Assembly: GCA_964484675.1 (NCBI GenBank)
Contig: CAZAFC010000008.1
Coordinates: forward strand, 1 to 49,404
From: CAZAFC01 sp964484675
Lineage (GTDB): Bacteria > Patescibacteriota > Saccharimonadia > Saccharimonadales > UBA4665
DNA length: 49,404 nt
Reading direction: 5' to 3'
Part shown: in pieces, positions 33,820 through 42,292 of the stretch
Layout: each line of letters begins with the position of its first letter
Position numbering within the stretch: position 1 is the stretch's first letter
Translations under genes and position numbers: made by a program
The notes under the pieces: generated by a model
Database searches by the model: none
Seen by the model: the letters and a program-made list of their open reading frames with translations, nothing else
What the model was told of the DNA's origin: nothing

Positions 33820-35328
33820 ATGTCCACGTGCGAATTTCGTGTGTCGATCGAGTACCGACAGTCGGTTGGCAACGCGTACCGAGCGCTGAGCTACTTCCCT
33901 GGCGCGCAAAGAGTGCCGGGGGCGTGGGATTGGCGCATGACCAGAGGCATTGGCCCTTACCTGCCCGGTGTCGGCATCATCGCGCTCGTCACCATCGAGC
34001 AATCCCCGAGTGGACGCCACTACCTGCGCAATATCGACCGCCTTGCGCCAGCTGCCACGTTCGTTCCGGTGGACACGACCAACGGCGAGGAGTCGATGTT
34101 CGCGGCACATGTAGGCCGAGTGATGGCCGCCTCGATGACGATTCATCGCCTCAGCGATGAGCAGCCGGATGAGGGCGTGCGGCTCGAAGTCGAACCGGCG
34201 ATGCGCTTGGCGATGTTGCCGCAAAATCTGACCGATTCCGAGCTGGCCAAACTGCAGCCCGGCTCGCAAATGATTGTCGAAGGAGTAGCCCGGGACAGCC
34301 GCAAAGTCCAGGAATTTTGTGTGCTCACCCTCGAGACGAGCTCGGGACATCGCGAGATCGGAGTGCGCCTGAGCCCGTTCAACCAGCCGGTGTATCGCGG
34401 GTTCGACCAGAGTCGGATCGCGGCGGAGCCGGTCCTGCCGGGCGAAACGCTACGCTTGACCGCGACGGTGACCGACAATTTCATTCCCGTGGCGGAGCAA
34501 AGTTCGCTAATCCGCTTGGCACCGCCCGACGATTATTCGCCAAAGTACAAGCGGCTGCGATCCAACGTCGCCCAGCGGCTGTGCAATCTGCGCGACTACG
34601 TGCGGGCCGGCAAGTACTCCCACGCTCGGGCGCTGTTCGCGCAGCTGCGGTATCTCATGATCACGCAGGACGAGGCGCTGCGGGCGCTCGAGCTCATCAG
34701 GCGGTTGCCTCTGGACCAGCGCCCGATCTACCGCGAGGATCCGCTCACCCACTACGAGTTTCGCAAGTACTTCGGCGTGTCGCTCGAGCGGTTCAACAAG
34801 GCAGAGTTTCGCGAATTTGCGCTCGAGCGATTGCAGGCGATGCCCACCGGCCCCGAGATGGCGAGCCACGCTTGCCTGCTCGATTATCTCACCAGTGCGC
34901 CGTACGTGGCTGACGAAATCGCGCAGACGCTGCATGACAGTTTGGGGCGATACTTCGAGCTTCTGAGCGTCGACGCGAGCTTCGGCTTGCTACTCGACAC
35001 GGTGGTGCAGCATGTGGGCACCAGCGGGCATGATCTGCTGGCTGCCGATGTCATCGGGCTGATCGAGCAATGCATCAAGCGGGGATACTTCCCGCGCGAA
35101 GGTATTTCTGCGAACGAGGCCGCTTGCCCTGGATGGCTCAGCCGCTTGTTGGTGGATTTGGTGCGCGTCGCCCAGCGCTGGGTGGACGACAGCAAGCCGG
35201 CTGCTGCCCATGTAACGCTGGCGCGCGTCGACGCCTGGCAACAGCGCCTCGCCAACAAGTCCGCCTCGCCCGAGGTGCTCTCGAGCCTCATGGACTTGCG
35301 GCTGCCGCTCGAGAGCCGGCCCGAATGA
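33820..35328 (+). CDS. Unknown protein, tandem paralogue A
   Basis: 502 aa, no membrane segment, no recognised family. The first half appears beta-rich; from about residue 235 onward it is helical with TPR-like helix pairs (LRDYVRAGKYSHARALFAQLRYLMITQDEALRAL). It shares clear blocks with the next gene: AGKYSHARALFAQL / SGRYRKARALFAQL, YFG-x3-ER-x-NKAEF, QGYFPRE / RGYFPRE, and QPAAA-V near the end. The C-termini differ. GAGAGG lies 5 nt before the ATG. It is a stand-alone unit with promoter, 5' hairpin and a 3' module almost identical to that of paralogue B. Confidence 0.7.
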   Translation: MSTCEFRVSIEYRQSVGNAYRALSYFPGAQRVPGAWDWRMTRGIGPYLPGVGIIALVTIEQSPSGRHYLRNIDRLAPAATFVPVDTTNGEESMFAAHVGRVMAASMTIHRLSDEQPDEGVRLEVEPAMRLAMLPQNLTDSELAKLQPGSQMIVEGVARDSRKVQEFCVLTLETSSGHREIGVRLSPFNQPVYRGFDQSRIAAEPVLPGETLRLTATVTDNFIPVAEQSSLIRLAPPDDYSPKYKRLRSNVAQRLCNLRDYVRAGKYSHARALFAQLRYLMITQDEALRALELIRRLPLDQRPIYREDPLTHYEFRKYFGVSLERFNKAEFREFALERLQAMPTGPEMASHACLLDYLTSAPYVADEIAQTLHDSLGRYFELLSVDASFGLLLDTVVQHVGTSGHDLLAADVIGLIEQCIKRGYFPREGISANEAACPGWLSRLLVDLVRVAQRWVDDSKPAAAHVTLARVDAWQQRLANKSASPEVLSSLMDLRLPLESRPE

Positions 35329-35357
35329 AGCTAGTGTGTGGAGTGTGAGACCTAAGG

Positions 35358-35466
35358 GGCCGGCGCCGAAATCTAGCACCTGCCGCTAAGGCCGAACGAA
35401 GTAGGTGCGCGCCTGGGGCGACGAAGAACGTGTGGCATCCACACGCGACGTCGCCCCAGGCAGCAT
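35358..35466 (+). repeat. 3' module, copy A
   Basis: A 109-bp sequence differing from copy B (37156-37265) by one substitution and one 1-nt indel. It contains a GCACCT...AGGTGC pairing (35376-35408) and a nested hairpin: a 13-bp outer stem (35411-35461, GCCTGGGGCGACG and complement) with an inner 7-bp stem-loop CGTGTGG-CAT-CCACACG. It begins 29 nt after the stop of paralogue A. Probably a terminator or 3'-end element. Confidence 0.85.
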
Positions 35467-35572
35467 ATCCCAATGTTGATCTGAATGTAGCACGCGGCAA
35501 TAGCTAGTGAAGCGGATGCGATCTTCTCTTGGGATGACTTCGCCCTACTGAGGTAGGTGCCGGCAAGAATCC

Positions 35573-35634
35573 TTGTCGACATGACGATAAAATTATATAA
35601 TATTCCATGACATAGAATCCTATGTTGCACCTAC
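35573..35634 (+). promoter_or_regulatory. Promoter and leader of the 35651 gene
   Basis: TTGTCG (35573-35578), 17 nt, TATAAT (35596-35601). The expected 5' end (about 35608) begins a stem-loop GACATAG-AATC-CTATGTT (35609-35626), then GCACCTAC (35627-35634) and GAAAGG before the ATG. Same plan and partly the same sequence as the 33820 leader. The rest of the gap after repeat A shows nothing else except GTAGGTGC at 35553-35560. Confidence 0.7.
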
Positions 35635-35650
35635 TCTCGAAAGGACAGCC

Positions 35651-37174
35651 ATGTCCGAATCGGAATCTCGCGTTTCAGCTCGTCAAGTGGAGCTGGGGCG
35701 CTACTCCGCCACGCTCGCCGGATCCTACTTCAAAGAGGCGCCTGGTCTCTTCAACTGGGGTATCCTCAACCAGGTTCCCGAGCCGGGCGCCCATTTCGCG
35801 GCACTTGTCGAGGTCGAGTGGCTGCCGGAGCTGGGGCGCTACGGTCTGCGGTCCTGGAGGGGCAGCTCTGACAGCGACATGTTCGTGTCAACCGAGCTCA
35901 CGCCCGAAGAGTCGCGCCTCCTCGCCGCGTACGTCGGCCGGCCCTTGTCGGCGCACCTGATCATGCGAGCACCTCTCGCGCACATCCTCCACGGCGTGAT
36001 CTACGAGGTCGAGCCGACGATCCAGCTGGCGATGGTGCCGTATAACCCGACATTGCAGGAGATGGACGATCTCGAACAAGGGTTGAATGTGATCATCGAG
36101 GGAGAGGTCACCGATTGTTCCCCGATGGGGGACCTCTTCAACCTCGAGCTCACGAACAGCGTCGGGAGGTACGCCATGCCAATCCCCAGAGGCGAGTTTG
36201 GCCGACCCGTCTATTTCGGCAATCAGCGGAGTATTACGGTTGAGCCGGTCGTGCTCGGCGAGATCGCGCGAGTGGTCGCAACGAAGGGTGACAGGTGGAT
36301 CGATGCCGAGGACCAGTTTCTGTACCGCGTAGCGGTTGCGGACGTTTACCCCCGGCAGTACCAGCAGTTGCGCTGCACCGTCGACAGGCTCCTGCGCAAG
36401 CTGGAAGCCTACGCGGCAAGCGGGCGGTACCGCAAAGCGCGGGCGCTGTTCGCGCAGTTGCTAAACCACCGGCTGACGCAGGGCGAGGCGGCGCAAGCAT
36501 TCGCGCTCATGGGTCGGCTGCCCGAGTCCGAGCGCTCGATGCAAACCAGTGCTCCTGGACAGCAGCGTGAGTTCTACGGGTACTTCGGCACGTGGGCCGA
36601 GCGCTACAACAAGGCCGAGTTCCTGGCGTTCGCTCAAGCTCAACTGGCCGCTGGCCCTGACAGTCCGGCCTGGTACGGATTCGAGAATCTGGTCTACTAC
36701 CTGATCGAATCGCAGCTCAGCGGCGACGAAGTGGCCCCCCTGTTGCTTGCGAACCTGCCCCGGTACGCTCAGATCATGCAAGATGAGAGCGATCTGATCG
36801 CTCACACCTTGCTTCACGTGCTCATCGACCACATGTCTAGCAGTGGTCATCCGCTGCTCGCGAACCTGGTCACCGATCTGGTGGAGCGCTCCATCGAGCA
36901 GGGATATTTTCCCCGCGAAGATGTTCCCGAGATTGCGCCTCCTCTCCTCGACGGCAAGAACGAGCACCTTCTGGCACTCCTAGGTGTCGTCGTGCACTGG
37001 ACGATCCATGCACAGCCGGCTGCTGCGCTCGTGTCGCGCGAACAGGTTGCTGGCTGGCGTGGGCGACTGAGTGAAGCGGGCGCCGAGCTCAGCCTGATCA
37101 AGCGCTGCGACGAGATCTTGCAAGCGCAGGGCGCGGGACGGTCTGACTCGGTCGAGGCCGGCGCCGAAAGCTAG
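35651..37174 (+). CDS. Unknown protein, tandem paralogue B
   Basis: 507 aa, soluble, unrecognised, homologous to the preceding gene along most of its length but diverged (blocks such as KARALFAQLLNHRLTQGEAAQAFALMGRLP, YFGTWAERYNKAEF, IEQGYFPRED). The N-terminal half looks beta-rich and the C-terminal half helical. GAAAGG precedes the ATG. The last 19 nt of the gene, encoding AGAES and the stop, are already part of the shared 3' module, whereas in paralogue A the matching AGAE-coding sequence lies after the stop as an apparent relic. Function unknown. Confidence 0.7.
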   Translation: MSESESRVSARQVELGRYSATLAGSYFKEAPGLFNWGILNQVPEPGAHFAALVEVEWLPELGRYGLRSWRGSSDSDMFVSTELTPEESRLLAAYVGRPLSAHLIMRAPLAHILHGVIYEVEPTIQLAMVPYNPTLQEMDDLEQGLNVIIEGEVTDCSPMGDLFNLELTNSVGRYAMPIPRGEFGRPVYFGNQRSITVEPVVLGEIARVVATKGDRWIDAEDQFLYRVAVADVYPRQYQQLRCTVDRLLRKLEAYAASGRYRKARALFAQLLNHRLTQGEAAQAFALMGRLPESERSMQTSAPGQQREFYGYFGTWAERYNKAEFLAFAQAQLAAGPDSPAWYGFENLVYYLIESQLSGDEVAPLLLANLPRYAQIMQDESDLIAHTLLHVLIDHMSSSGHPLLANLVTDLVERSIEQGYFPREDVPEIAPPLLDGKNEHLLALLGVVVHWTIHAQPAAALVSREQVAGWRGRLSEAGAELSLIKRCDEILQAQGAGRSDSVEAGAES

Positions 37175-37265
37175 CACCTGCCGCTGAAGGCCGAACGAAG
37201 TAGGTGCGCGCCTGGGGCGACGAAGAACGTGTGGCATCCACACGCGACGTCGCCCCAGGCAGCAT
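37156..37265 (+). repeat. 3' module, copy B
   Basis: A 110-bp copy of 35358-35466 overlapping the 3' end of paralogue B. The nested hairpin lies at 37210-37260. Near-identity contrasts with strong divergence of the flanking coding sequences. Followed by TTTTTATC on the plus strand, giving copy B a short U-tract that copy A lacks. Confidence 0.85.
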
Positions 37266-37362
37266 TTTTATCATTATATACCTGACGAGTCGGCTTCGGC
37301 GGCGGCTTTATACATCGTTGTCTTGTGAGCTGTGGAGGTACTTGGCTACACAGCGCTCAGTG

Positions 37363-38667
37363 TCAATGAGCCGATGCGAAATGCTGGCGCAGCCACTCGT
37401 CGAGGCTGCCCTGCCCGCTGGCGGTCATCGCGACCACAAGATCGCCGTGCTCGAGATGTTCCTGTACATGTCGCTCAAGCTCATCGTCCATGGCGGCCGG
37501 CTCGGCAATCGACGGGTCGCTCAAGTGCGTGATGAGCTCGGCCGGTGTGAGAATCGGCAGCGCCGGGTCCTCGCGCGCCAGATACGACGGCACCCAGTAT
37601 ACCTTCTTCGCTCCGGCAAAGCAGTCTTTATATTCATCTTTTATGTAATGCTGGCGGCGATTGGTCAATGGCTCATACAACACCACAAGATCTTGGTGGT
37701 TTTCTGCGGCAATCTCGAGCGCGGCGCTCATGCCGCCGCGAATTTTTTCGGGTGTGTGCGCGTAATTCGTGTAGAGATTGGGCGCCAACAGCTCCATGCG
37801 TTGCTTGAGGCCGGGAAAGCGATCCATTAGCGGCTGGAGCGCGCTTGGCTGCTTGCCTGTCATCTGTGACACGATCTGCATGGCCAGCCAGGCATCCTCG
37901 CGGTTGAATCGGCCGCGCAGCTGAAGCGAGTCGATGGCCGCGTTGCCCGGATCGAGCGCGGTAATTTGTTCGTTTGTGGCCAGTCCGATGTGCTCGAGGT
38001 CGCCTTGCCAGATCAGTGTCTGTCGGCTCTGACTGATAAAATCCCGAAACGCCTGATTGTAGTTGTCGAGTGTCGGGAAAATCTCGTGGTGGTCCCAAGC
38101 GAGCCCAGTGATTCCGCTCAAGTACGGCTTGAACGACAAAAAGTTGCGATCGAACTCGTCGCACTCATATATAAAGTACTCGCTGGCAGGGTCGAACAGG
38201 CTCAGCTCGCCGAAGCTTACCTTGACGCCGAGCGCGTAGCTCACCGGCAAGCCGAGCTCGCGGCATAGCCAGATGACCATGGCAGTGGTGGTGCTTTTGC
38301 CATGCGTGCCAGCCAGTGCGACGAGCTTGAGCTGCTTTTGCTCGATCAGCATGTTCAAAAATTCGTCGCGCTTCGAGGTTCGAATACCATGCTCCTGGCA
38401 AAAACGTAGTTCAGCCGGAAGCTCAGCGTGTTCCATGGTAACCGCTGAGCTGTAGACGAACCAGTCAATCGGCCGCGCTGCATGCACGGCCGCGATGTGC
38501 TCGTAACTTTGGTCGAGCGCAATATCTTGCACGCCTTCTTTGCGCAAATAATCGATGTAAGCGCTCATCTGCTTGTCTGAGCCGGACGCTTCAAAGCCAG
38601 CCTGCACCGCTAACACCGCCAACGAGCTGATGCCGGCGCCGCCGATTCCTGAGAAGTAAATATGCAT
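37363..38667 (-). CDS. murC: MurC-type UDP-N-acetylmuramate-L-alanine ligase
   Basis: 434 aa Mur ligase. The N-terminal UDP-binding domain has YFSGIGGAGISSLAVLA and ASGSD; the central ATPase has GTHGKSTTTAMV, YECDEFDRNFLSF and TGLAWDHHEIFPT; the C-terminal domain has RFNREDAWLAM and YTNYAHTPEKIRGGM. It adds the first residue (L-Ala) to UDP-MurNAc in the cytoplasm; the related recycling ligase Mpl is a less likely alternative. AAGGAG is 5-6 nt before the ATG, and a TAAAAT (38742-38737) lies about 70 nt upstream. Confidence 0.82.
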   Translation of the reverse strand: MHIYFSGIGGAGISSLAVLAVQAGFEASGSDKQMSAYIDYLRKEGVQDIALDQSYEHIAAVHAARPIDWFVYSSAVTMEHAELPAELRFCQEHGIRTSKRDEFLNMLIEQKQLKLVALAGTHGKSTTTAMVIWLCRELGLPVSYALGVKVSFGELSLFDPASEYFIYECDEFDRNFLSFKPYLSGITGLAWDHHEIFPTLDNYNQAFRDFISQSRQTLIWQGDLEHIGLATNEQITALDPGNAAIDSLQLRGRFNREDAWLAMQIVSQMTGKQPSALQPLMDRFPGLKQRMELLAPNLYTNYAHTPEKIRGGMSAALEIAAENHQDLVVLYEPLTNRRQHYIKDEYKDCFAGAKKVYWVPSYLAREDPALPILTPAELITHLSDPSIAEPAAMDDELERHVQEHLEHGDLVVAMTASGQGSLDEWLRQHFASAH

Positions 38668-38807
38668 GAATTCTCCTTTTTTGCGATGTGCTGCTGTTGT
38701 TTTGCGATAGCGCGCTCACCGAACATACCTGCCTGGATTTTATCACGCGAGTCCAGCACGGGGCCAGTAATGGCGCCGCCCAAAAGGTATTGTCGGGTGT
38801 TGCAAGG

Positions 38808-38840
38808 GGTGCCTGGCTAGGGTCGGCACTGCCAGGCACC
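38808..38840 (-). terminator. 3' stem-loop downstream of the 38886 gene
   Basis: A 10-bp perfect stem (GGTGCCTGGC and complement 38831-38840) with a 13-nt loop, between the stop of the 38886 gene and the murC promoter. No U-tract on either strand. Confidence 0.5.
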
Positions 38841-38885
38841 AGGGCGCCGCCCGAGTCGGATTGCCCGGCACTCCTGGGCTGCTGG

Positions 38886-40190
38886 CTAATCTCCTTCCCT
38901 CAGCATGCGCCGGACGATCTTTTCGGCGTCCGGCGTTGTTAATTGCTTCTTCGGCCGAAATGTTATCACTGGCTGCAAAATCTCTTCGATCGCCCGAACA
39001 CAAGCATCGATCATCTCGGCTGCATCTTTTTCAGAAAGATTCTGCCTGGCAAATGGCGGCCGACGCTCCAAAACCACGCGCATCGTTTGGGCAACGTCAG
39101 CCAAACTCTTGATCGGCACGATGTTCTCGTCCGGCCGCGCGACGGCTCGGGCGAGCTGATTGACGTAGATGAGCAGCAGCAACTCGCTCTCTTTACGGAA
39201 GCTCGCATCGCCGTGGTGTGTGCGGGCGCGCTCATTGACCTCTCGAGGCACGACTTGCAAAATGCCCTGGATATATTCAACCGTAAACGCTGCTCGCTCG
39301 ATGACAAATATGCTATGTGGCCAGCGATTGGCATTGGGCACGCCGAAATGATCCAGCAGCATGTGCGTCGCAAACGGATACTCAAACAGCTGTGTGTGCT
39401 CCAGGAGTTGCCGTCGATTTTCATGCGTCAGGTCGATGACACCTTGCTCAAGCGACCTACTGAGCATGTCAAGCGCGCGCTGGGTCACGACGGCGCGCTC
39501 AGGTTGGCTAGGGTCCATCGGGTGCGTCGAGGCGAGCAGCTGGGCGATGAGATGTTGCTGGGCCCAGCTCGGCAGGCTGACGCCGACGGTGTGGTACGAT
39601 TCCAGCAGATCGAACAGGGATAGATCGGCATGCTCGCCGGTTTGATCGAGCTCGCCGCGGACAAACTGGCTAATCAGACGGCGCACATTTGTCTTGACCT
39701 CGGGCCTAACGGTGAAATCTTCCGCCACGATCCGTGCATTGAGCACGACGTAATCCTCAGGGACTTCGGCTTTGTCGTTGAGGGTTTTGATGATGTTGTC
39801 GGGCGTAAGCCGCCGATATTGAAGCGCTTCGTGCAAGGCCGTCGGATCGGGCTGAAGCCGTTCTGAGCCAGCCTGGTACGGCGGCACAGGAGTCCAAATG
39901 AAGTGCTGCGCCGCGGCATCAGTCCCAGCGCGCTCGACGAGCCTGAATTGCGCCTGATGAAATTGGCCGAAAAGCTCTTGCCGTCGCGCGCCCGTCGCGC
40001 TGGCGGTCATCGGTGTCAGCGTCTCAACGGCTTGCGGATCATCGTGTTGCCACGTCACCTTGTAATACATATCTTCGGTTTCGCCGTATGCCAGCGCCAG
40101 CCCAACCAGCTGGCTGATGCTTTGCTCAAAACTTGTTGGCGCCGTGCCATGCTGCTCTTGTGGCGGCGGTGTTTGTTGCTCGTGCGTCAT
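38886..40190 (-). CDS. Hypothetical lineage-specific protein
   Basis: 434 aa, soluble, unrecognised. A polar Gln/Pro-rich N-terminus (MTHEQQTPPPQEQHG) precedes a mixed domain with conserved-looking segments (LVGLALAYGETEDMYYKVTW, DNIIKTLNDKAEVPEDYVVLNARIVAED) and a helical C-terminal half (YPFATHMLLDHFGVPNANRWP, LLIYVNQLARAV). TATTAT (40203-40198) is 7 nt before the ATG, so probably leaderless. Divergent from the 40303 operon; murC lies downstream on the same strand but has its own promoter. Function unknown. Confidence 0.7.
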   Translation of the reverse strand: MTHEQQTPPPQEQHGTAPTSFEQSISQLVGLALAYGETEDMYYKVTWQHDDPQAVETLTPMTASATGARRQELFGQFHQAQFRLVERAGTDAAAQHFIWTPVPPYQAGSERLQPDPTALHEALQYRRLTPDNIIKTLNDKAEVPEDYVVLNARIVAEDFTVRPEVKTNVRRLISQFVRGELDQTGEHADLSLFDLLESYHTVGVSLPSWAQQHLIAQLLASTHPMDPSQPERAVVTQRALDMLSRSLEQGVIDLTHENRRQLLEHTQLFEYPFATHMLLDHFGVPNANRWPHSIFVIERAAFTVEYIQGILQVVPREVNERARTHHGDASFRKESELLLLIYVNQLARAVARPDENIVPIKSLADVAQTMRVVLERRPPFARQNLSEKDAAEMIDACVRAIEEILQPVITFRPKKQLTTPDAEKIVRRMLREGD

Positions 40191-40241
40191 CGCGCATATA
40201 ATATAATAGATTTGCTTGCGAAGGAATTGAGTTCGGTAATA

Positions 40242-40270
40242 TTGACTCTGCGCCGGAATGTCCGTATAAA
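40242..40270 (+). promoter_or_regulatory. Promoter of the 40303-42281 operon
   Basis: TTGACT (40242-40247), exactly 17 nt, TATAAA (40265-40270): one of the best sigma-70 matches in the window. The leader of about 25 nt ends in the Shine-Dalgarno AAAGGA (about 40292-40297). Confidence 0.7.
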
Positions 40271-40302
40271 TTGGAGTTATATTTTACGTGTAAAGGAAAT
40301 AT

Positions 40303-41094
40303 ATGGCTCACGGTCCTGAATATGCGCCGCCTGTCACGCAGCCCGAGCGATTGCCCGATGACCTTGTGCTGCCGGCCGAAGTCGACGAGAGCTTGCTTCC
40401 GGCAGTGCAGGCCGCCGAGTTGGACGTCGTGCGCCGCCGCGATCTGATCATTCTGGCAACCGAAGAGATGGCGACATTATTGGATGTGGAAGTGTCTATT
40501 CCGAACTTGCTGACCATTGCCCAAGAGGTGAAGCCGTCGACTGCGCGCCTCAATGCCAGGCGGGCGCTGCGCTGCTTGTACCAGATTGGGGTCGATGATT
40601 CGATTGTCGTGCGTGCTGTCGGCGAGGACAAGCTCTACCACTACGTCGAAGGTGTTATGAGCTACGGCGCCAGTCGCGCAACCTACCTCGGCCTGATGGG
40701 TACCTTCGGACTGAGCGCCCAACAAACCACCGGCTTATACGAGCTGCGCAGGCTCGTCACCGATCACGCTCAGGGCATCCGAGTCAGCTTCCCGCTGCTC
40801 CATAGCGCGCTCGAAGCGGTCGGTATCACCGAGCAAGACGCTGCTGAAGACACTGATTTTGCTATGCGCGCCTTCGAGTGGGCAGGATTTTTCGCAACGC
40901 ATGTCGGCAATAAGTACTTTGACCATGACAGGTTTATCGTGCCCGGCACGGCAGAGCCAGCGTCGTACGAGGATCCTGATGACGATGAGGCACCCCAGTT
41001 TCGCCGGCGACATTTTTGGGTGCGCAATTACGCTGAAACGACGCAGCCGAAAACTGGTCTCGACCCCGAAGATGACCCCGACGAGGCCTGGTAA
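40303..41094 (+). CDS. Hypothetical protein, operon partner of J-domain-like protein
   Basis: 263 aa, soluble, unrecognised. The central region looks like an all-helical regulator-type fold (LLTIAQEVKPSTARLNARRALRCLYQIGVDDSIVVRAV), and the C-terminus is acidic (YEDPDDDEAPQF, DPEDDPDEAW). AAAGGA precedes the ATG. The stop overlaps the next start (TAATG), so the two proteins are made together and may interact. No function can be assigned. Confidence 0.7.
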   Translation: MAHGPEYAPPVTQPERLPDDLVLPAEVDESLLPAVQAAELDVVRRRDLIILATEEMATLLDVEVSIPNLLTIAQEVKPSTARLNARRALRCLYQIGVDDSIVVRAVGEDKLYHYVEGVMSYGASRATYLGLMGTFGLSAQQTTGLYELRRLVTDHAQGIRVSFPLLHSALEAVGITEQDAAEDTDFAMRAFEWAGFFATHVGNKYFDHDRFIVPGTAEPASYEDPDDDEAPQFRRRHFWVRNYAETTQPKTGLDPEDDPDEAW

Positions 41095-42281
41095 TGCCGC
41101 CGCACGGACGTAGACTTTTTGAAGGGCTCGGGCTTGATCAGCCGCAACCACAGGAAATAAATCCGCTGCAAACGCTTGGCGTCGACCGAGGATTTGCGCA
41201 GGAACTGCTCGGCGAAGATAGGACCGGCGCGACCGTCAAGCTTGTGGTGCATGGCTTGTATCGGGCTCTGGCGCGCGTGTATCACACCGATGTCGTCGAT
41301 TCGAACACGCAGAATGCGGAGCGTTTTAATGGCATAGTACGTGCTCACGATCGGGTTGCGGAAGCCTCGCCACAAGAGCTCGCTCGATGGGCGAAGCCAG
41401 ATCGGACCACTGGCGCACGCCCTGCCAGCTCATCACAAACGCAGAAAAGCAATGCTCGGGCTGAGATCGCCACCGACATGGTGCGTAGCACAATGGAGCT
41501 CGGCAACAATCCGTTGCATTTTTCGCAATTTCAATGGAGCCAAGGGGCGCTGCTTGTTCGCGACAAGCGGCCGCTCTTGCTTCAAAATGATCCGGGTAAC
41601 GGCGACAAGCGCCTGCTGCCGGGGGAGGCTGTGCACTGGGGGTCGCGGCAATATTCTGCGCTGCACGAAGCGGCCGTGGGCACGCTCCGGCACTTCATGG
41701 AACAGTACACGTGGTTCGGACTGCCGCCCGACTCGCGTATAGTCCTGTATGTCGACGAACGCGCGCGGGCGTCAATCCTCAACCCAGATATGAGTTTTCT
41801 GATGGACGTGAGCCAGCCGCTTCGGGCTTTTGATGAAGCGCAGATCGCAGCGGGCGATAAGAGCGAGAGCTTTTGGGCGCATGGCGTCAACCCAGCACTC
41901 ATCACAACTCGCATTAGCGGAGCGGCGCATGCCGACGATTCTGACACGCGGGTTACCACGTTTCCTGTTATGAACGGCGGGCGTGATATGTCCCAGGATA
42001 TGAGGATGAACGTGGCCGGCAGCACGAGCGATGCGGCATTTTTCAAAGTTGTTCGGCACCAGGGCGCCGGTGCGACTGCCTTGCGCGGTGCCAGTGCCAA
42101 GGGGAGCTATTTTAGCGCTGCCCCAGCCAGCGTTACCGAGATGATCGATCGGAGCGCTGGCTATTCGCCTCTTGTGCTGCCGGGCAACTCGCTCGTGTTT
42201 TATGATGCTAGTTTGCAGAAGCCGCTGGCCACGGATTTGCGAATTTTGGGTATGCTTGGCAACGGCGCGCAAAAAGCGTAA
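41094..42281 (+). CDS. J-domain-like protein with degenerate HPD motif
   Basis: 395 aa. Residues 25-95 resemble a DnaJ J-domain: LQTLGV at the start, a long insert, then VVHGLYRALARVYHTD and AERFNGIVRAHDRV. The invariant His-Pro-Asp is His-Thr-Asp (64-66), so stimulation of an Hsp70 is uncertain. The remaining 300 residues are unrecognised, with a possible beta-rich domain near the end. Coupled to the preceding gene by a TAATG overlap and convergent with the sigma-factor gene 11 bp downstream. Confidence 0.6.
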   Translation: MPPHGRRLFEGLGLDQPQPQEINPLQTLGVDRGFAQELLGEDRTGATVKLVVHGLYRALARVYHTDVVDSNTQNAERFNGIVRAHDRVAEASPQELARWAKPDRTTGARPASSSQTQKSNARAEIATDMVRSTMELGNNPLHFSQFQWSQGALLVRDKRPLLLQNDPGNGDKRLLPGEAVHWGSRQYSALHEAAVGTLRHFMEQYTWFGLPPDSRIVLYVDERARASILNPDMSFLMDVSQPLRAFDEAQIAAGDKSESFWAHGVNPALITTRISGAAHADDSDTRVTTFPVMNGGRDMSQDMRMNVAGSTSDAAFFKVVRHQGAGATALRGASAKGSYFSAAPASVTEMIDRSAGYSPLVLPGNSLVFYDASLQKPLATDLRILGMLGNGAQKA

Positions 42282-42292
42282 GGGCTTCCTGA

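Noticed and set aside
35358..37265. Duplicated 3' module as a possible integron attC site or insertion-sequence end
   Set aside because: No R-Y-Y-Y-A-A-C / G-T-T-R-R-R-Y core pair typical of attC, no integrase or transposase gene, and no terminal repeats with target duplications.
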